The notes beneath the pieces were generated by a model. It was not told the origin of the DNA and searched no databases. It was given only the letters and a program-made list of their open reading frames with translations. Both the position numbers and the translations under genes were made by a program. From positions 302,664 to 366,663 of the forward strand of contig NZ_FTMZ01000001.1 of assembly GCF_900156335.1 (NCBI RefSeq): 64,000 bases of DNA. Direction: 5' to 3'. Positions 23,234-33,297 of this stretch are shown piece by piece; position 1 is the stretch's first letter, and every line of letters starts with the position of its first letter. This DNA comes from Sphaerotilus natans. GTDB taxonomy: Bacteria; Pseudomonadota; Gammaproteobacteria; Burkholderiales; Burkholderiaceae_C.

Positions 23234-26200
23234 GATGCTGAGGCACACGCAAGGCGGTGCGGGTCTGCTGTGCGAGCAGCCGATTCAGGGCCTGGCGCCG
23301 CTCATCTCGTCCCAAGAGATCGACGAGATCGAGTCGGCCATGAAGGCTGTGTTTGTTGGCCTGTTCGAGAGTCGGCTCCGGCCTGGGCTCACGGATCTGG
23401 AGCGGCTGGGCATGCCGCAGATCGCATCGCTGCCGATGTTCGAGCAGGCCGTGAAGCGGTCAGGCCTTGGCATCTACCGGCGGCACGAGGAAGAGGCGAT
23501 GCGGCACCTCTTCCGTGCATGGGCTGGTCGGAACCCCCGCCGCGGGCTGCACATGCTGCGCATGTACCTGCGGCTGCTGTGGCCTGGCGACTGGTCCTGC
23601 ACGCAGTTGTGGCACGAGAAGGGCAAGCCGTACCCGACCGCACTGACGCGAGAAGATGGCGGGGACCACTACCTGACATCCCGTGTGGAGGTCATCCTGC
23701 GTGCGTCCGACATGGACCACACCGACGTTCTGCGCATCCTCCCGGCCCTGATGTCCGTGGTCCCCGCTCGGATCGTGCTCGACATCAACGTCGAGACGAA
23801 GACGCAGGACATCGCGTGGAAGCTCGCTGCGGCTGCGGTGGCGGCCGGCTACCAGGTGTTCGACGGGACCGGGGTGTTCTACGGCCGATCGGATGGCGCC
23901 ATGGGTGTCCGGATGGCTGCAGCGGCTGGCGCATCGGCCCTGCAGGTCTTCGACGGCTCTGGTGTCGCCTACGCGCAGGGGCAGGCCGCCGGCCGGATGC
24001 GCATCGGTGTGTCTGCAGGGTTCTCTGGCCTGCACTGGATCGACGGACGGGCCGTGTTCATCGCCCCGCCGCCGACGCCACTGGTGCCGTTCGGCATCTC
24101 CGGGTCGTGGTCCTATTCGGATGGCGACGACTTCGGGGCATCCAGTCTCGACATGACCCGGTACAAGCGCAATCCGTGGTGGGGTGTCGATACCGGCCAT
24201 GACGGCTCCGTCACGACGTATTCGCTGGAGGATGGGGCGCTGAGGATCTGGCCTGCGGTCAATGCCGCCGGGGAGAAGGTCCGGACGACGATCACCACTG
24301 AGCCGAGCTGGCGCACTCCCGAGAGTGGGCGGTACTACGTTGAGGTGCTGGCGCGCATGCCGCGTGGCGATGGCCTTTTCCCCGCGGCATGGCTCATGAA
24401 CTGGAGTGGCCCCGGCTCGGTGCCGCCTACCAGGCCGGAAATCGACATCGTGGAGACTGGCGCCGGCACCGGGTACGCCTGGCGTAGCTACATGGCGACG
24501 ACTCACGCCGATACCGGCATCCTGGCCGGAGAGCCGTTGCCGTACGGTCGATCGATGGTGCAGGCCAAGCACGATGCCGGCACAGATCTGTCTGACGGGT
24601 TCCACCACTATGGCGCGATGGTGGACATCGATGCCCAGACGGTCGAATTCTTCTTCGATGGCCGATCGATCGCTGCCCCGCATGTGACGCCTACCGCCAC
24701 GAAACGGCTGATGCTGGCATTCAGCCTCTGGTACGACGGCGCATTCAATGTCGGGTCGCCCGCTGTCCCTGCCGCTTTCAGCGCATCCGACTTCTTCGAG
24801 GTCAGGCACTGGCGCTGTTTCACAGGGCTCGTTGCTCCCACGCCGGCCCCTGCGCCTACACCAGCCCCTGCGCCAGAACCAACGCCTGCACCCGCTCCGG
24901 CGCCAGAGCCCGCGCCTGCGCCTGCGCCTGCGCCTGCGCCTGCGCCTGCGCCGGCCCCTGAGCCCGCGCCGGCTCCGGCACCGGCACCGGCACCGACGCC
25001 AGCACCAGCGCCTGAGCCCGCACCCGCACCGGCCCCTGCGCCTGCGCCTGCCCCCGAGCCTGCGCCTGCCCCCGAGCCTGCGCCGGCTCCTGAGCCTGCG
25101 CCTGCGCCGACGCCAGCACCCGCACCGGCGCCGACCCCCGCGCCTGCGCCCGAACCGGCTCCGGCACCGGCACCGACTCCTGCGCCGACCCCCGCGCCGA
25201 CCCCCGCGCCGACCCCCGCGCCTGCGCCGGCACCGACTCCTGCACCTGCACCAAGTCCTGTGCCCGACGGGTCGCTCACCTATGTCTTGGACGCGGATCC
25301 TGCTGCCTACCTGCAGCCGACATCGAATCCCGTGTGCCACGGAATCCTCGGTGTGCGAACCTGGGTTGTCAGGACGGACGAGCAGCTTGATGCCGTTCCG
25401 TTCAAGGATCTCGTCGGTGGAGATGTCGTCAACATCCTGGCCAAGTCCGACGGCACGCCGTACCGGCGGCTGATCTGCCTGAGAGGGCAGGGCTCGCAGG
25501 ATCGTCCGATCGTCATCAACGGGGTCACTGACAGCGCTGGCCGTCGGCCGGTCTTTGATGGCAACGGCGCTTCCGTGGCCGGCGGGTGCATGCCTACGGG
25601 ATCGAGTTCGGATGTCTTCCATGGCACCGACTCCCAGTCATGGCAGTACCACGAGGCGCTCGGATTGATCGTGATCGCGCCTGGCCTGCGTGACTCATGG
25701 TCGGAGTACCGGCCGCGCTGGATTCGGGTGCAGAACATCGAGGTGGTGAACACTGGCGCTGGGTACGGCTTCACAGATGCCCGTGGTGTCGCGCGAAAGT
25801 GGGATCAGTCCAGCGGAATCCGCGTTCAGGAGGGCGAAGACATCACGATCCGGAACTGTCGCGTGACGCTCTCCGACTTCGGCATCTTCTCCCAGACCAA
25901 GGACGCCGGCCCGAAGTGGGCTGTGACGCGACTGCGCATCCAAGGGTGCTACGTGGCGGACTGCGGCATGGTTGGCCGCTACACCGAGCACTGCCTGTAC
26001 ATCCAAGGCATTGATCCGATCATCGAAGGCTGCTTCATCGGGCAGACCCGCAAGGGTGCGCTGGGCAGCAGCTTGAAGATCCGCGCATCGAGGCCGGTGG
26101 TCAGGTTCAGCACGATCTGGGCGAGCGCACGCGCGGTCGATTTCGTCCACTCGGAAGACTCTTGGTACGGCGTGCAGATCGCACCAGGCTACGGGGATGC

Positions 26201-26885
26201 CTACCTGATCGGATGCGTCATCATCAATGACTTCCTGCGGTCTCCTGCTGCGCTGGGCTCGATCGCGCCGATCCATGTCGGCGGCGACAACATGGGCGAG
26301 GACGAAGGCGGGGGTCTCATGACTGACGCCCTGATGACCGGACCATCTGACAAGATGCTGCGCGTCTACATCGGCCGGCTTTTCGCCCGCGGCAACACCT
26401 TCATCCATCGATCAAGCGCCACGCTGGCGTACCGGATCAGCCTGTTCGATCTGAGTCTGTCCGGCCTGGGCACGACGCAAGGCGCCACGCAGGTGTTCGA
26501 GTGGGACAACGCCTACTACTGCGAGGGCGCCACGCGCTACAGCAAGGTCGAATGGGCTGGGCGCGTCAACCACATGGGCGGATCTCGCTTGAGCGTTTCG
26601 TTCAACCGGATCTATGACGCCAGAGACTCGGCGATCGCGGAGCGCTACAGCGTGACGAACGCTGCGTTGCTCGGGCTCGGCTCGCTTGGCTTGGTCGCGC
26701 CAAGCACCGGGGACTTCCGGCCACTGGCGACCAGCGCGCTGGTCGGAAAAGCGGTGCGGACAGTCTCGGGATTGCCAGCATCCTTCCAGCCAGAACTTGC
26801 CGTCATCGATCGGCAGCCGCTGGTGTCGGGGAATGGCCTCGCCGCCCGATCGTCGGTTGCAGATGTCGGCGCACTGATGCCGTAG
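23226..26885 (+). CDS. Giant tailspike: GH16-like and beta-helix depolymerase
   Basis: The protein is 1219 residues. Residues 1-190 resemble a tail/baseplate I-type virion anchor. Residues about 200-275 hold two VFDG(T/S)G repeats. Residues about 285-535 are a GH16/concanavalin-like glucanase domain with the catalytic signature EIDIVE at 405-410. Residues about 536-680 are a low-complexity Pro-Ala linker. The C-terminal 540 residues look like a right-handed parallel beta-helix ([45 protein letters not shown]), the pectate-lyase-like fold of capsule depolymerases. It probably degrades a surface polysaccharide of the host. Confidence 0.75.
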   Translation: MSEMLRHTQGGAGLLCEQPIQGLAPLISSQEIDEIESAMKAVFVGLFESRLRPGLTDLERLGMPQIASLPMFEQAVKRSGLGIYRRHEEEAMRHLFRAWAGRNPRRGLHMLRMYLRLLWPGDWSCTQLWHEKGKPYPTALTREDGGDHYLTSRVEVILRASDMDHTDVLRILPALMSVVPARIVLDINVETKTQDIAWKLAAAAVAAGYQVFDGTGVFYGRSDGAMGVRMAAAAGASALQVFDGSGVAYAQGQAAGRMRIGVSAGFSGLHWIDGRAVFIAPPPTPLVPFGISGSWSYSDGDDFGASSLDMTRYKRNPWWGVDTGHDGSVTTYSLEDGALRIWPAVNAAGEKVRTTITTEPSWRTPESGRYYVEVLARMPRGDGLFPAAWLMNWSGPGSVPPTRPEIDIVETGAGTGYAWRSYMATTHADTGILAGEPLPYGRSMVQAKHDAGTDLSDGFHHYGAMVDIDAQTVEFFFDGRSIAAPHVTPTATKRLMLAFSLWYDGAFNVGSPAVPAAFSASDFFEVRHWRCFTGLVAPTPAPAPTPAPAPEPTPAPAPAPEPAPAPAPAPAPAPAPAPEPAPAPAPAPAPTPAPAPEPAPAPAPAPAPAPEPAPAPEPAPAPEPAPAPTPAPAPAPTPAPAPEPAPAPAPTPAPTPAPTPAPTPAPAPAPTPAPAPSPVPDGSLTYVLDADPAAYLQPTSNPVCHGILGVRTWVVRTDEQLDAVPFKDLVGGDVVNILAKSDGTPYRRLICLRGQGSQDRPIVINGVTDSAGRRPVFDGNGASVAGGCMPTGSSSDVFHGTDSQSWQYHEALGLIVIAPGLRDSWSEYRPRWIRVQNIEVVNTGAGYGFTDARGVARKWDQSSGIRVQEGEDITIRNCRVTLSDFGIFSQTKDAGPKWAVTRLRIQGCYVADCGMVGRYTEHCLYIQGIDPIIEGCFIGQTRKGALGSSLKIRASRPVVRFSTIWASARAVDFVHSEDSWYGVQIAPGYGDAYLIGCVIINDFLRSPAALGSIAPIHVGGDNMGEDEGGGLMTDALMTGPSDKMLRVYIGRLFARGNTFIHRSSATLAYRISLFDLSLSGLGTTQGATQVFEWDNAYYCEGATRYSKVEWAGRVNHMGGSRLSVSFNRIYDARDSAIAERYSVTNAALLGLGSLGLVAPSTGDFRPLATSALVGKAVRTVSGLPASFQPELAVIDRQPLVSGNGLAARSSVADVGALMP
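24838..25262. repeat. Pro-Ala/Glu/Thr linker repeat
   Basis: About 425 bp of CCTGCG/CCGGCC/GAGCCC hexamer-type repeats encode an extended Pro-Ala-Pro-(Glu/Thr) linker between the two enzymatic parts of the tailspike. Slippage and length change are likely here. Confidence 0.9.
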
Positions 26886-26895
26886 TGAGAGTGAC

Positions 26896-27777
26896 ATGGG
26901 GCGCGTGACTGGAGAGATCACCTACAACCTGGCCGACCGCGGGCGCACCGCGGTCGGCAGCAGCCGAGACTGGGACATGCAGTCCGCTGTGCGAGTCATC
27001 AACTCGCCAGCGACTCAGGAGATGGTCGAGAAGGGGGACATGCTGGGGTATCTGGAGCACCTGCCTCGGACGCTGTTCAACACCTGCCGGCCGGTGATGG
27101 GCGGTCTGGTCGGTGGCAAGTACGTGACCATCGATCACGCTGTTCGCACGCTGAAGCTGAAGGCCGACAGCGATGGCACGGTGCACCATGTAGCCGAGTT
27201 CCTGGACACCGAGCCCGGCGAGGTTGCTGAGCGCGCCGACCGGCTTCGAGTGGGCGGGTTCTCTTCGTTCATGACCGCCAAGCCACGCACGTTCCCATAC
27301 GTCGCGCTCGGCTTCTTCGGGTACGACTACGTGACCGAGCCGAACTACGATGAGAACCGCGGGTATGCCCGTGCCGTGCTGGATTCTGTCCAAGGTGAAG
27401 ATGCCGATGAGGCGATCATGGTCCTGGACTCCATCGCGGCGTTCTCGTCCCGGCAGTCGCGCGAGGCATCCCAGCTGATCAGATCCATGCTCGGGCATGT
27501 CGATCAGATGACCGAAGCCATGGCGGCCCTTCGGGAAGAGAACGATGCTCTGATCGATCGCCTCGCCCGGCAGTCAATGGGCGCGGCCCCAGTCCCGGTG
27601 ATGGACTCCGTGTCCGGCACGCGGACCTTTCGACAGGCCTGCCTTGATCAGTTCCGGCACGTCAACACCGCCGACCTGGCCGTGTTCGCTCCGGCTCGCG
27701 ACCACGGGGCAGACAGGCCACTTTCGCCGGAAGAGTCGCTGCGGCGGTCTCGGCGCAACGTCTGGAGTGCGCGATGA
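26896..27777 (+). CDS. Prohead protease (T4 gp21-like)
   Basis: The protein is 293 residues. LGYLEHLPRTLF aligns with T4 gp21 ALGELNHPP (catalytic His). The segment AVRTLKLKADSDGTVHHVAEFLDTEPGEVAERADRLRVGGFSSF matches the gp21 pattern ending in the Ser nucleophile (GVSSRG in T4, GFSSF here). Residues about 195-235 form a coiled coil (EAMAALREENDALIDRLARQ) that may be a fused scaffold part. It would cleave the scaffold during head maturation. It is placed next to tail genes rather than beside the portal. Confidence 0.6.
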   Translation: MGRVTGEITYNLADRGRTAVGSSRDWDMQSAVRVINSPATQEMVEKGDMLGYLEHLPRTLFNTCRPVMGGLVGGKYVTIDHAVRTLKLKADSDGTVHHVAEFLDTEPGEVAERADRLRVGGFSSFMTAKPRTFPYVALGFFGYDYVTEPNYDENRGYARAVLDSVQGEDADEAIMVLDSIAAFSSRQSREASQLIRSMLGHVDQMTEAMAALREENDALIDRLARQSMGAAPVPVMDSVSGTRTFRQACLDQFRHVNTADLAVFAPARDHGADRPLSPEESLRRSRRNVWSAR

Positions 27778-28541
27778 TCGCGCTGCCGCATGCGCTGGTC
27801 ATGCCGATTCGGATCGCGCTGGGCGAGTTCATCGGGCGCTTCCACCGGCAACTGCAGGCCGACACGCCCGCTCTGGTCGAGTTCCGTGACCGGGAGTTCC
27901 GGCGCGCTGCGCTCTACGCGCCCAGCCGGATGATCGACCAGATCGAGTCCATGCTGAGCGCCTGGCGCACGAACGACTCTGGCACCGGCACCAGTGGCGC
28001 CGACTCCCTGCCTGTGCTCGTGGTGGCGATCGGCGCGGACTACTCCCCTGTGTCTGCCGATGCAGGTGGGCGCCCTGTGGCCGATCCGGTTGAAGTCATC
28101 ATCCCCAGCGACCCGAAGCGCCGGGTGTTCGAGCTGCGCGCGGTTCAGGCCGACGTGCGTGCGCAGATCGCCATCTGCGCTGCCGACCCGATGACTGCGC
28201 AGAGTCTGGCGATGCAGCTGCACCTGTTCCTGTCTGAGACGCCAAACCGGTACTTCCGGGCGAAGTACATGCTGGCCGGCATGGTCGAGTCGTGGCCAGT
28301 GCAGATCGAGTCGCCGGACATCATCGCCGTGCGCACGCCGACGGGTGCCGGCAACATCACGATCCTGGCAGCCGACATGCAACTGCGGGCCACCATCCCG
28401 CTCCTGCGTGCGCCACGGATGAGTGACGCCGATGCCGACGGGCAGGGCACGAACGACCTGATGGACCCCAGCGGATACGCCCACTTGGTCCGAGTCCAAG
28501 GGCAGGGGGACGTGACCACCTGGGTGAGGTCCAGCGCATGA
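27774..28541 (+). CDS. Putative neck / tail-terminator structural protein
   Basis: The protein is 255 residues, coupled to the protease gene by ATGA. LPVLVVAIGADYSPVS, DPVEVIIPSDPKRRVFELRAVQADVRAQIAI and MAGMVESWPVQIESPDII-like segments suggest an alpha/beta connector protein such as a tail terminator. Position between protease and further structural genes supports a virion role. The family is not certain. Confidence 0.45.
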   Translation: MIALPHALVMPIRIALGEFIGRFHRQLQADTPALVEFRDREFRRAALYAPSRMIDQIESMLSAWRTNDSGTGTSGADSLPVLVVAIGADYSPVSADAGGRPVADPVEVIIPSDPKRRVFELRAVQADVRAQIAICAADPMTAQSLAMQLHLFLSETPNRYFRAKYMLAGMVESWPVQIESPDIIAVRTPTGAGNITILAADMQLRATIPLLRAPRMSDADADGQGTNDLMDPSGYAHLVRVQGQGDVTTWVRSSA

Positions 28542-29026
28542 CCACACCGACCTTCATCCGGGTGAACATCATCGGCTATGGGGGCGAGCCCGCGTCACTG
28601 CTGTGCGCCCTCGATACCGCAACCGGGATGCTCCGCGTTTCTGACGATCGGGAGATTGAGCCTGGGGGGCGTCCTGGGTGGCTGCTGATCACGAACAGCT
28701 CGTCTGACGAGAGCGCGGATGCCTTCTTCCGGCGAGACATGCTGCGGGATGCCATCGCAGCATTCTTCGACATGGATTCGGTCGGCCTGGTCAGCCTGGC
28801 CAGCAAGGCGGTGCGAGCTGACCCGCGCTCGAAGATCGAGGCCGACGGCATCGACGAGAGGGGGACCAAGTACCGCATCAAGTCTGACTGCGGAAACAAG
28901 CAGATCGCAGTCTTGGCCGCGTGCTGGTTCGCGCGGATGCAGGTCAGTGTCTCAGACTCGATCGCCTTCATGACTGGCGTGGATTCCTGGGGGGACGGCG
29001 GTGGAGTTGATGCAGTGATCGCGTGA
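28538..29026 (+). CDS. Hypothetical structural-region protein
   Basis: The protein is 162 residues, overlapping the preceding stop. It opens with a beta-rich domain (TFIRVNIIGYGGEPASLLCALDTATGMLRVSDD) and ends with a helical part containing ACWFARMQVSVSDSIAFM. It is the last gene of this unit before a promoter. No family recognised. Confidence 0.55.
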   Translation: MTTPTFIRVNIIGYGGEPASLLCALDTATGMLRVSDDREIEPGGRPGWLLITNSSSDESADAFFRRDMLRDAIAAFFDMDSVGLVSLASKAVRADPRSKIEADGIDERGTKYRIKSDCGNKQIAVLAACWFARMQVSVSDSIAFMTGVDSWGDGGGVDAVIA

Positions 29027-29045
29027 GTCTTATTCGTGCATCGTG

Positions 29046-29074
29046 TTGACCTGTGACAGTCGCGCCGATAAGAT
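29046..29074 (+). promoter_or_regulatory. Promoter P1 of the moron block
   Basis: TTGACC (29046-29051), a 17-bp spacer and TAAGAT (29069-29074). The spacer contains TGTGACAGTC, also present in the promoter at 29657, which suggests a shared operator. Confidence 0.7.
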
Positions 29075-29107
29075 CGCAAAAGACCAAACAAGCACGCTGA
29101 AGCACGA

Positions 29108-29371
29108 ATGAGAAAACGCTCAAGAGGCGCCGCATCTGGCGCCATCCTCGCCCCCGTTCTGCCCGCCCCTGGCGATGTCCTTGTCGCTGTCCACGGCCCT
29201 GGCGAGTCCGCGATGCGCCGGCATGCTGATCCCAAGCGGATCGGAACATGCCTGACCCTCATCACTGACAACTGGGGGGCTCATGCGCTGGTGCTGATGC
29301 GAGACGGAACCACCAAGACCTGTCACGGGCTCAATCGTGGCCCCGGCATAGGCTGGCATCTTGCCCAGTGA
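29108..29371 (+). CDS. Small hypothetical protein
   Basis: The protein is 87 residues behind promoter P1 and the leader AAAGACC...AAGCACG...GAAGCACG-A-ATG. It starts basic, then continues ILAPVLPAPGDVLVAVHG and IGTCLTLITDNWGAHALVLMRDGTTKTCHG. No membrane segment of convincing length; no family recognised. Confidence 0.55.
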   Translation: MRKRSRGAASGAILAPVLPAPGDVLVAVHGPGESAMRRHADPKRIGTCLTLITDNWGAHALVLMRDGTTKTCHGLNRGPGIGWHLAQ

Positions 29372-29384
29372 TGAAGGGTCAATC

Positions 29385-29579
29385 ATGAGCGGTGACGAGA
29401 CGGTGAATGCGGCTATCCGAGCGGCGAATGCTGCCAGAGCAGCCAAGTCGCGAGCGACCCGAAGAAGCGGAAACATGGTGGACAAGATCGTGTGGATCCA
29501 TCGATCCAAGCTGTCGGAACTGAGCGAGGTGGTCGCGCGACTCAACGCGGAGGCTGTCGCAGAGGCGGGCCGAAAGTAG
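29385..29579 (+). CDS. Small hypothetical helical protein
   Basis: The protein is 64 residues from ATG 29385 (GAAGGG upstream). An Ala/Arg-rich helix (NAAIRAANAARAAKSRATRRSG) is followed by IVWIHRSKLSELSEVVARLNAEA. It could be a small nucleic-acid-binding protein. A terminator follows. Confidence 0.5.
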   Translation: MSGDETVNAAIRAANAARAAKSRATRRSGNMVDKIVWIHRSKLSELSEVVARLNAEAVAEAGRK

Positions 29580-29598
29580 CGTGGTGCAGCAGAAGAAG

Positions 29599-29624
29599 AA
29601 GGGTCGCAATCGCGACCCTTTTTT
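29599..29624 (+). terminator. Intrinsic terminator
   Basis: AAGGGTCGC and GCGACCCTT form a perfect 9-bp stem with loop AATC, ending in six T residues. It closes the two-gene P1 unit. Confidence 0.85.
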
Positions 29625-29656
29625 GTTCTTGAAAATGCTTTTTTTGCGAAAAGCCG

Positions 29657-29686
29657 TTGACTGTGTGACAGTCACGCGGCTAACAT
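29657..29686 (+). promoter_or_regulatory. Promoter P2 of the moron block
   Basis: TTGACT (29657-29662), an 18-bp spacer and TAACAT (29681-29686). The spacer repeats TGTGACAGTC inside a GACTG-TGTGA-CAGTC inverted repeat. A TGCGAA half-site (29645-29650) lies just upstream. Confidence 0.65.
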
Positions 29687-29721
29687 TCCAGCACTCAACA
29701 ACACGCTGGAGCACGAAAACC

Positions 29722-29991
29722 ATGATCTACGCAGCCAATAAGACCGAAAAAGAACTCTGCTTGTTCGACGCGGCGGCCCGTGATGCCGCTGAGGCGTTCG
29801 CACTCGACGAGTACCTGTCTGATCGCGATGTCCCGACGCTGCTGTTCGTGGCTGAGGCGGGCGGCTTGGTGCTGGTCCGTCACGTCCTGACCAATCAGGT
29901 GCTGCGGAAATTCCAGCGCCGGGAGCGTGCTACTCGCCTGGTTCTTCGCGTCAACCGCGGCACCCTGCGCCGTGCTGGCCTGATCGCCTGA
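29722..29991 (+). CDS. Small hypothetical protein
   Basis: The protein is 89 residues from ATG 29722 with leader GGAGCACGAAAACC. It holds AARDAAEAFALDEYLSDRDVPTLLFVAEAGGLVLVRHVLTNQVLRKFQ, a compact alpha/beta pattern, and ends very basic (RRERATRLVLRVNRGTLRRAG). First gene of the P2 unit. No family recognised. Confidence 0.55.
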   Translation: MIYAANKTEKELCLFDAAARDAAEAFALDEYLSDRDVPTLLFVAEAGGLVLVRHVLTNQVLRKFQRRERATRLVLRVNRGTLRRAGLIA

Positions 29992-30008
29992 GCTGAGGGA
30001 GTCCATCC

Positions 30009-30422
30009 ATGAACCGCTTTGACATCGCTGCCCGAGCTGCTCTGTTTCTCCTGGGAAAAGGCAAGACCATCTTCGGCTTCTGGTCCGGGAGGATGACTCG
30101 CCAAGAGCAACTTGACACCTTCGGCTTCTACCTCGGCAGCGGAATCATCACGATCGATGGTGAGGAAGACTCGATCTCCCACTGTCGCGAAGAGATCTTC
30201 GGGCGCTCCATGGTCACGCACCAGATTGACCTGACCAAGCCGATCGAGGTCGAAGTGACTCGCCGCGAAGAGTTCGGGGGCGAGTTCTACAAGGTCGCCT
30301 TCCTCGGCATTGGTGATGCGATGGCCTTCGCGAAGGAGGAGGCCAAGTGGGAGGGGACGCGCCGCGTCTACTGCGCCGCTCTGTCTTTCGATGCCCATGG
30401 GGATTTCATTTTCCGGGCCTGA
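30009..30422 (+). CDS. Hypothetical protein
   Basis: The protein is 137 residues. N-terminal helix (IAARAALFLLGKGKTIFGFW) precedes a beta-rich domain (GSGIITIDGEEDSISHCREE, PIEVEVTRREEFGGEFYKVAF). Soluble. The region after its stop forms a long hairpin. No family recognised. Confidence 0.5.
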   Translation: MNRFDIAARAALFLLGKGKTIFGFWSGRMTRQEQLDTFGFYLGSGIITIDGEEDSISHCREEIFGRSMVTHQIDLTKPIEVEVTRREEFGGEFYKVAFLGIGDAMAFAKEEAKWEGTRRVYCAALSFDAHGDFIFRA

Positions 30423-30463
30423 CCCACATCCAGCGCCTGCCGAAGCGGGCGCTGCAATGTGGG
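30423..30463 (+). other. Compound hairpin between small genes
   Basis: CCCACAT/ATGTGGG (30423-30429 with 30457-30463) encloses AGCGCC/GGCGCT with a CGAA-type loop. There is no T-run, so it is probably an RNA-processing or stability element rather than a terminator. Confidence 0.5.
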
Positions 30464-30506
30464 CCAGATCGATGCCCCGCATCACAAGGACAGAAAGGAA
30501 GCACGC

Positions 30507-30787
30507 ATGAGCATCGCGGCAATGACCGCATCGGCCACGCCGAACAAGCTGGGCCGCTTGGCCGAAGAGCTGAACCGCATGGCCAGTCGAATGAGCACTG
30601 TCGCAGGCGTACCTGTAGAGGTGACGATCCGTGCCGAAGGGTGCTTCACCTTCAGCACTGCTGCCCGGAATGACGAGGCGGGCAACCGTCTCGCCACGTT
30701 CTTCAGCGGTAGTGAATGCTCCGTCGATGTCGTCCACGATGACGAGTGCGGGACATTCGTCTATGTGGACATGAAAGCGGCGGCAGC

Positions 30788-30791
<4 letters not shown>
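30507..30791 (+). CDS. Small hypothetical protein
   Basis: The protein is 94 residues from ATG 30507 with AGAAAGGAAGCACGC upstream. The middle (VPVEVTIRAEGCFTFSTAARN, CSVDVVHDDECGTFVYVDM) is beta-rich and preceded by a helix. It overlaps the H-NS-like gene by four bases. No family recognised. Confidence 0.5.
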
Positions 30792-31527
<736 letters not shown>

Positions 31528-31531
<4 letters not shown>

Positions 31532-32412
31532 AGACGTTCGATGATCTGCTGTTGGCGTACACCGGCAGGGATGCCGCGTATCACGAGAGAGCCCAGACGA
31601 CAGGGCTGGATTTTGCTCGGCACGTCTACGCAGCGATGAGCGCTGCGCCAGTCCAGCTGGCCCCCGGCCTGCGGAAGGCGAGCCTGCTGCTGCAGAGCGA
31701 CTGCGCCGCGTTTGTCATGAGCAATGAGTCTCCGGCCGGTTCTGGCGCGCTCAGCACTAGCGATCAAGACGTGGCTGATTGCTACAGCGAGGCCATGGCT
31801 TTTGTCGCTTCGGCGGAAGCCGAGATCGAACGCCTGAGCGCCGAGCTGCGCCGAGAGCGTGATGAGGCGATCGCATCGGCGGACCATGCCATTCGGCTGT
31901 TCGATGAGATGCGCAATGATCGCGATAGGCTTGCCGTGCGCCTGGCGCGCATCGAGCAGGCGCGGCCGGTAGCGTGGATGCGGTTTCTCCCGAGCGGCGG
32001 CACAAATGGCCCGCTGCGAGACGACCAGGTTCAAGCGATCCATCGCGCATCATGGACCCCCTTGATTGCAGCGGACTGGGTTGATCGATCCGCTCCGCAG
32101 CCGCCCTCAGACCATCCCGAGGATGATCTCGAAATCGGCCCGGTGCGCCAGCCGAGCATCTGCACATCTGCCGGCAACATCGGCACCGGAGACCTGTGCA
32201 CGGCGTACAGCGAGACGACGGGCCGGTGCTCGCACCCGGCAGAGTGCGACTACCAGCAGCGGCCAGCCCGGCCTGAGCCCGACCGTGAGCGCGAGCGCGA
32301 GCTGTTGGCGGCACTGCACGAGATTGCAGAGTGCGTGCTTTACAACAGCGAAGACATGAGAGAGCTTGCCCGTGCCGCCATCGCCAAAGCCGAGAAAGGC
32401 GGTGCGGCATGA
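31528..32412 (+). CDS. Hypothetical coiled-coil protein (Ea22-like tail)
   Basis: The protein is 294 residues, coupled to the previous gene (ATGA). A central coiled coil (EAEIERLSAELRRERDEAIASADHAIRLFDEMRNDRDRL) is followed by VAWMRF, a Cys-containing segment and a C-terminal block ending RAAIAKAEKG. This organisation resembles phage Ea22/ead-like proteins of early or accessory regions, whose function is poorly known. Confidence 0.55.
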
Positions 32413-32699
32413 GGGCGAGACACACGCCTGGACCGTGGATCGCCGTTGGCCGATGGGTCGAGCACCCGCGCGATGACATCCCGGACATCTGCACGACTGA
32501 CCCGGCCGCACTGGATCAGGATGGGCGCAGCGATGCCGAATGCTGCGCGAATGCCCGGCTGATCGCAGCGGCGCCCGAGCTGCTGAAGGCGCTGCGCGAG
32601 ATCGTCGCCAGCGCTGATCGGGGTCAAGCGTTCTTCAGCACATTCCTGTTGCTCGACGCCCGCGCCGCAATCGCCAAGGCCACAGGGGGAAGGCTATGA
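32409..32699 (+). CDS. Ead-like small phage protein
   Basis: The protein is 96 residues. HTPGPWIAV at the start, then CANARLIAAAPELLKALREIV and a final ARAAIAKATGG are the familiar features of a very widespread small phage protein family. Its role is unknown. It is coupled by four bases on both sides. Confidence 0.65.
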   Translation: MRARHTPGPWIAVGRWVEHPRDDIPDICTTDPAALDQDGRSDAECCANARLIAAAPELLKALREIVASADRGQAFFSTFLLLDARAAIAKATGGRL

Positions 32700-32767
32700 C
32701 ATGTGACCCGGTGGTCGTGGCTGCGCGTACAGCCATCGCAAAAGCCGAGGAAGGTCGTGCCACATGA
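32696..32767 (+). CDS. 23-residue micro-ORF with shared C-terminal motif
   Basis: ATG 32696 overlaps the previous stop and its own stop overlaps the next start (32764), the same coupling as its neighbours. It encodes 23 residues including ARTAIAKAEEG, a copy of the C-terminal motif of the two preceding genes. It may be a decayed copy kept for translational coupling. Confidence 0.4.
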   Translation: MTCDPVVVAARTAIAKAEEGRAT

Positions 32768-33093
32768 TCGATGAACGCGATTACGCGAACCCCAATCACC
32801 CGATCAACACGCACCGCGGCGCCCAGTTGGCCATCGTCGGCGACGACTGGCTGAGCGATCGGGACAAGCTCAGCAAAGCACGGGCAGAGGCTGCGCGGAA
32901 GCGGGCCGCGCGGGCTCTCATCAAGAAGCTCGACGCGACGAAAGAGGCGCTGAACGAATTCCTGTTCACCTGCATTGATTGCCGGGACGGGAGCGGGGAT
33001 GTCCGCGGAGAGGCAGATAGCCGTCGGCTCCTGATGCGGGACATCACCGAGTACAGCTCCTGGCTCTCCAGCGTCTACGACAAGGAGGGCTGA
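32764..33093 (+). CDS. Hypothetical helical protein
   Basis: The protein is 109 residues. A basic helix (RDKLSKARAEAARKRAARALIKKLDATKEALNEFL) is followed by a FTCIDCRDG Cys pair and an acidic C-terminus. No family recognised. Confidence 0.55.
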   Translation: MIDERDYANPNHPINTHRGAQLAIVGDDWLSDRDKLSKARAEAARKRAARALIKKLDATKEALNEFLFTCIDCRDGSGDVRGEADSRRLLMRDITEYSSWLSSVYDKEG

Positions 33094-33297
33094 GTGAGAG
33101 CGGGATTCAACATTCCAGTGGTGCAGCGTGACCACTTCCAGCCCGAAGAGGGGCGGCTCGGCTTTCGCGCCCCGTGCTGCTGGTGCATTCATCGCCACGG
33201 GTCGTACAACGATGCGCCCTGCAAGACCTGCGGGCACAACGAAGCCGTTGATGGGTCGCCGCAATGGTCAGGCGACCGAGGGAAAAGCAGTGACTGA
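33094..33297 (+). CDS. Small zinc-ribbon-like protein
   Basis: The protein is 67 residues from GTG 33094, immediately after the previous stop. CCWCIHRHG and CKTCGHN provide four Cys in a zinc-ribbon arrangement. It is one of several tiny Cys-rich proteins in this block. Confidence 0.55.
   Translation: MRAGFNIPVVQRDHFQPEEGRLGFRAPCCWCIHRHGSYNDAPCKTCGHNEAVDGSPQWSGDRGKSSD

Noticed and set aside
23460..25622. Open frame of 720 codons on the minus strand
   Set aside because: Antisense to the tailspike; it is an Arg/Gly-rich translation of the Pro-Ala repeats with no domain.
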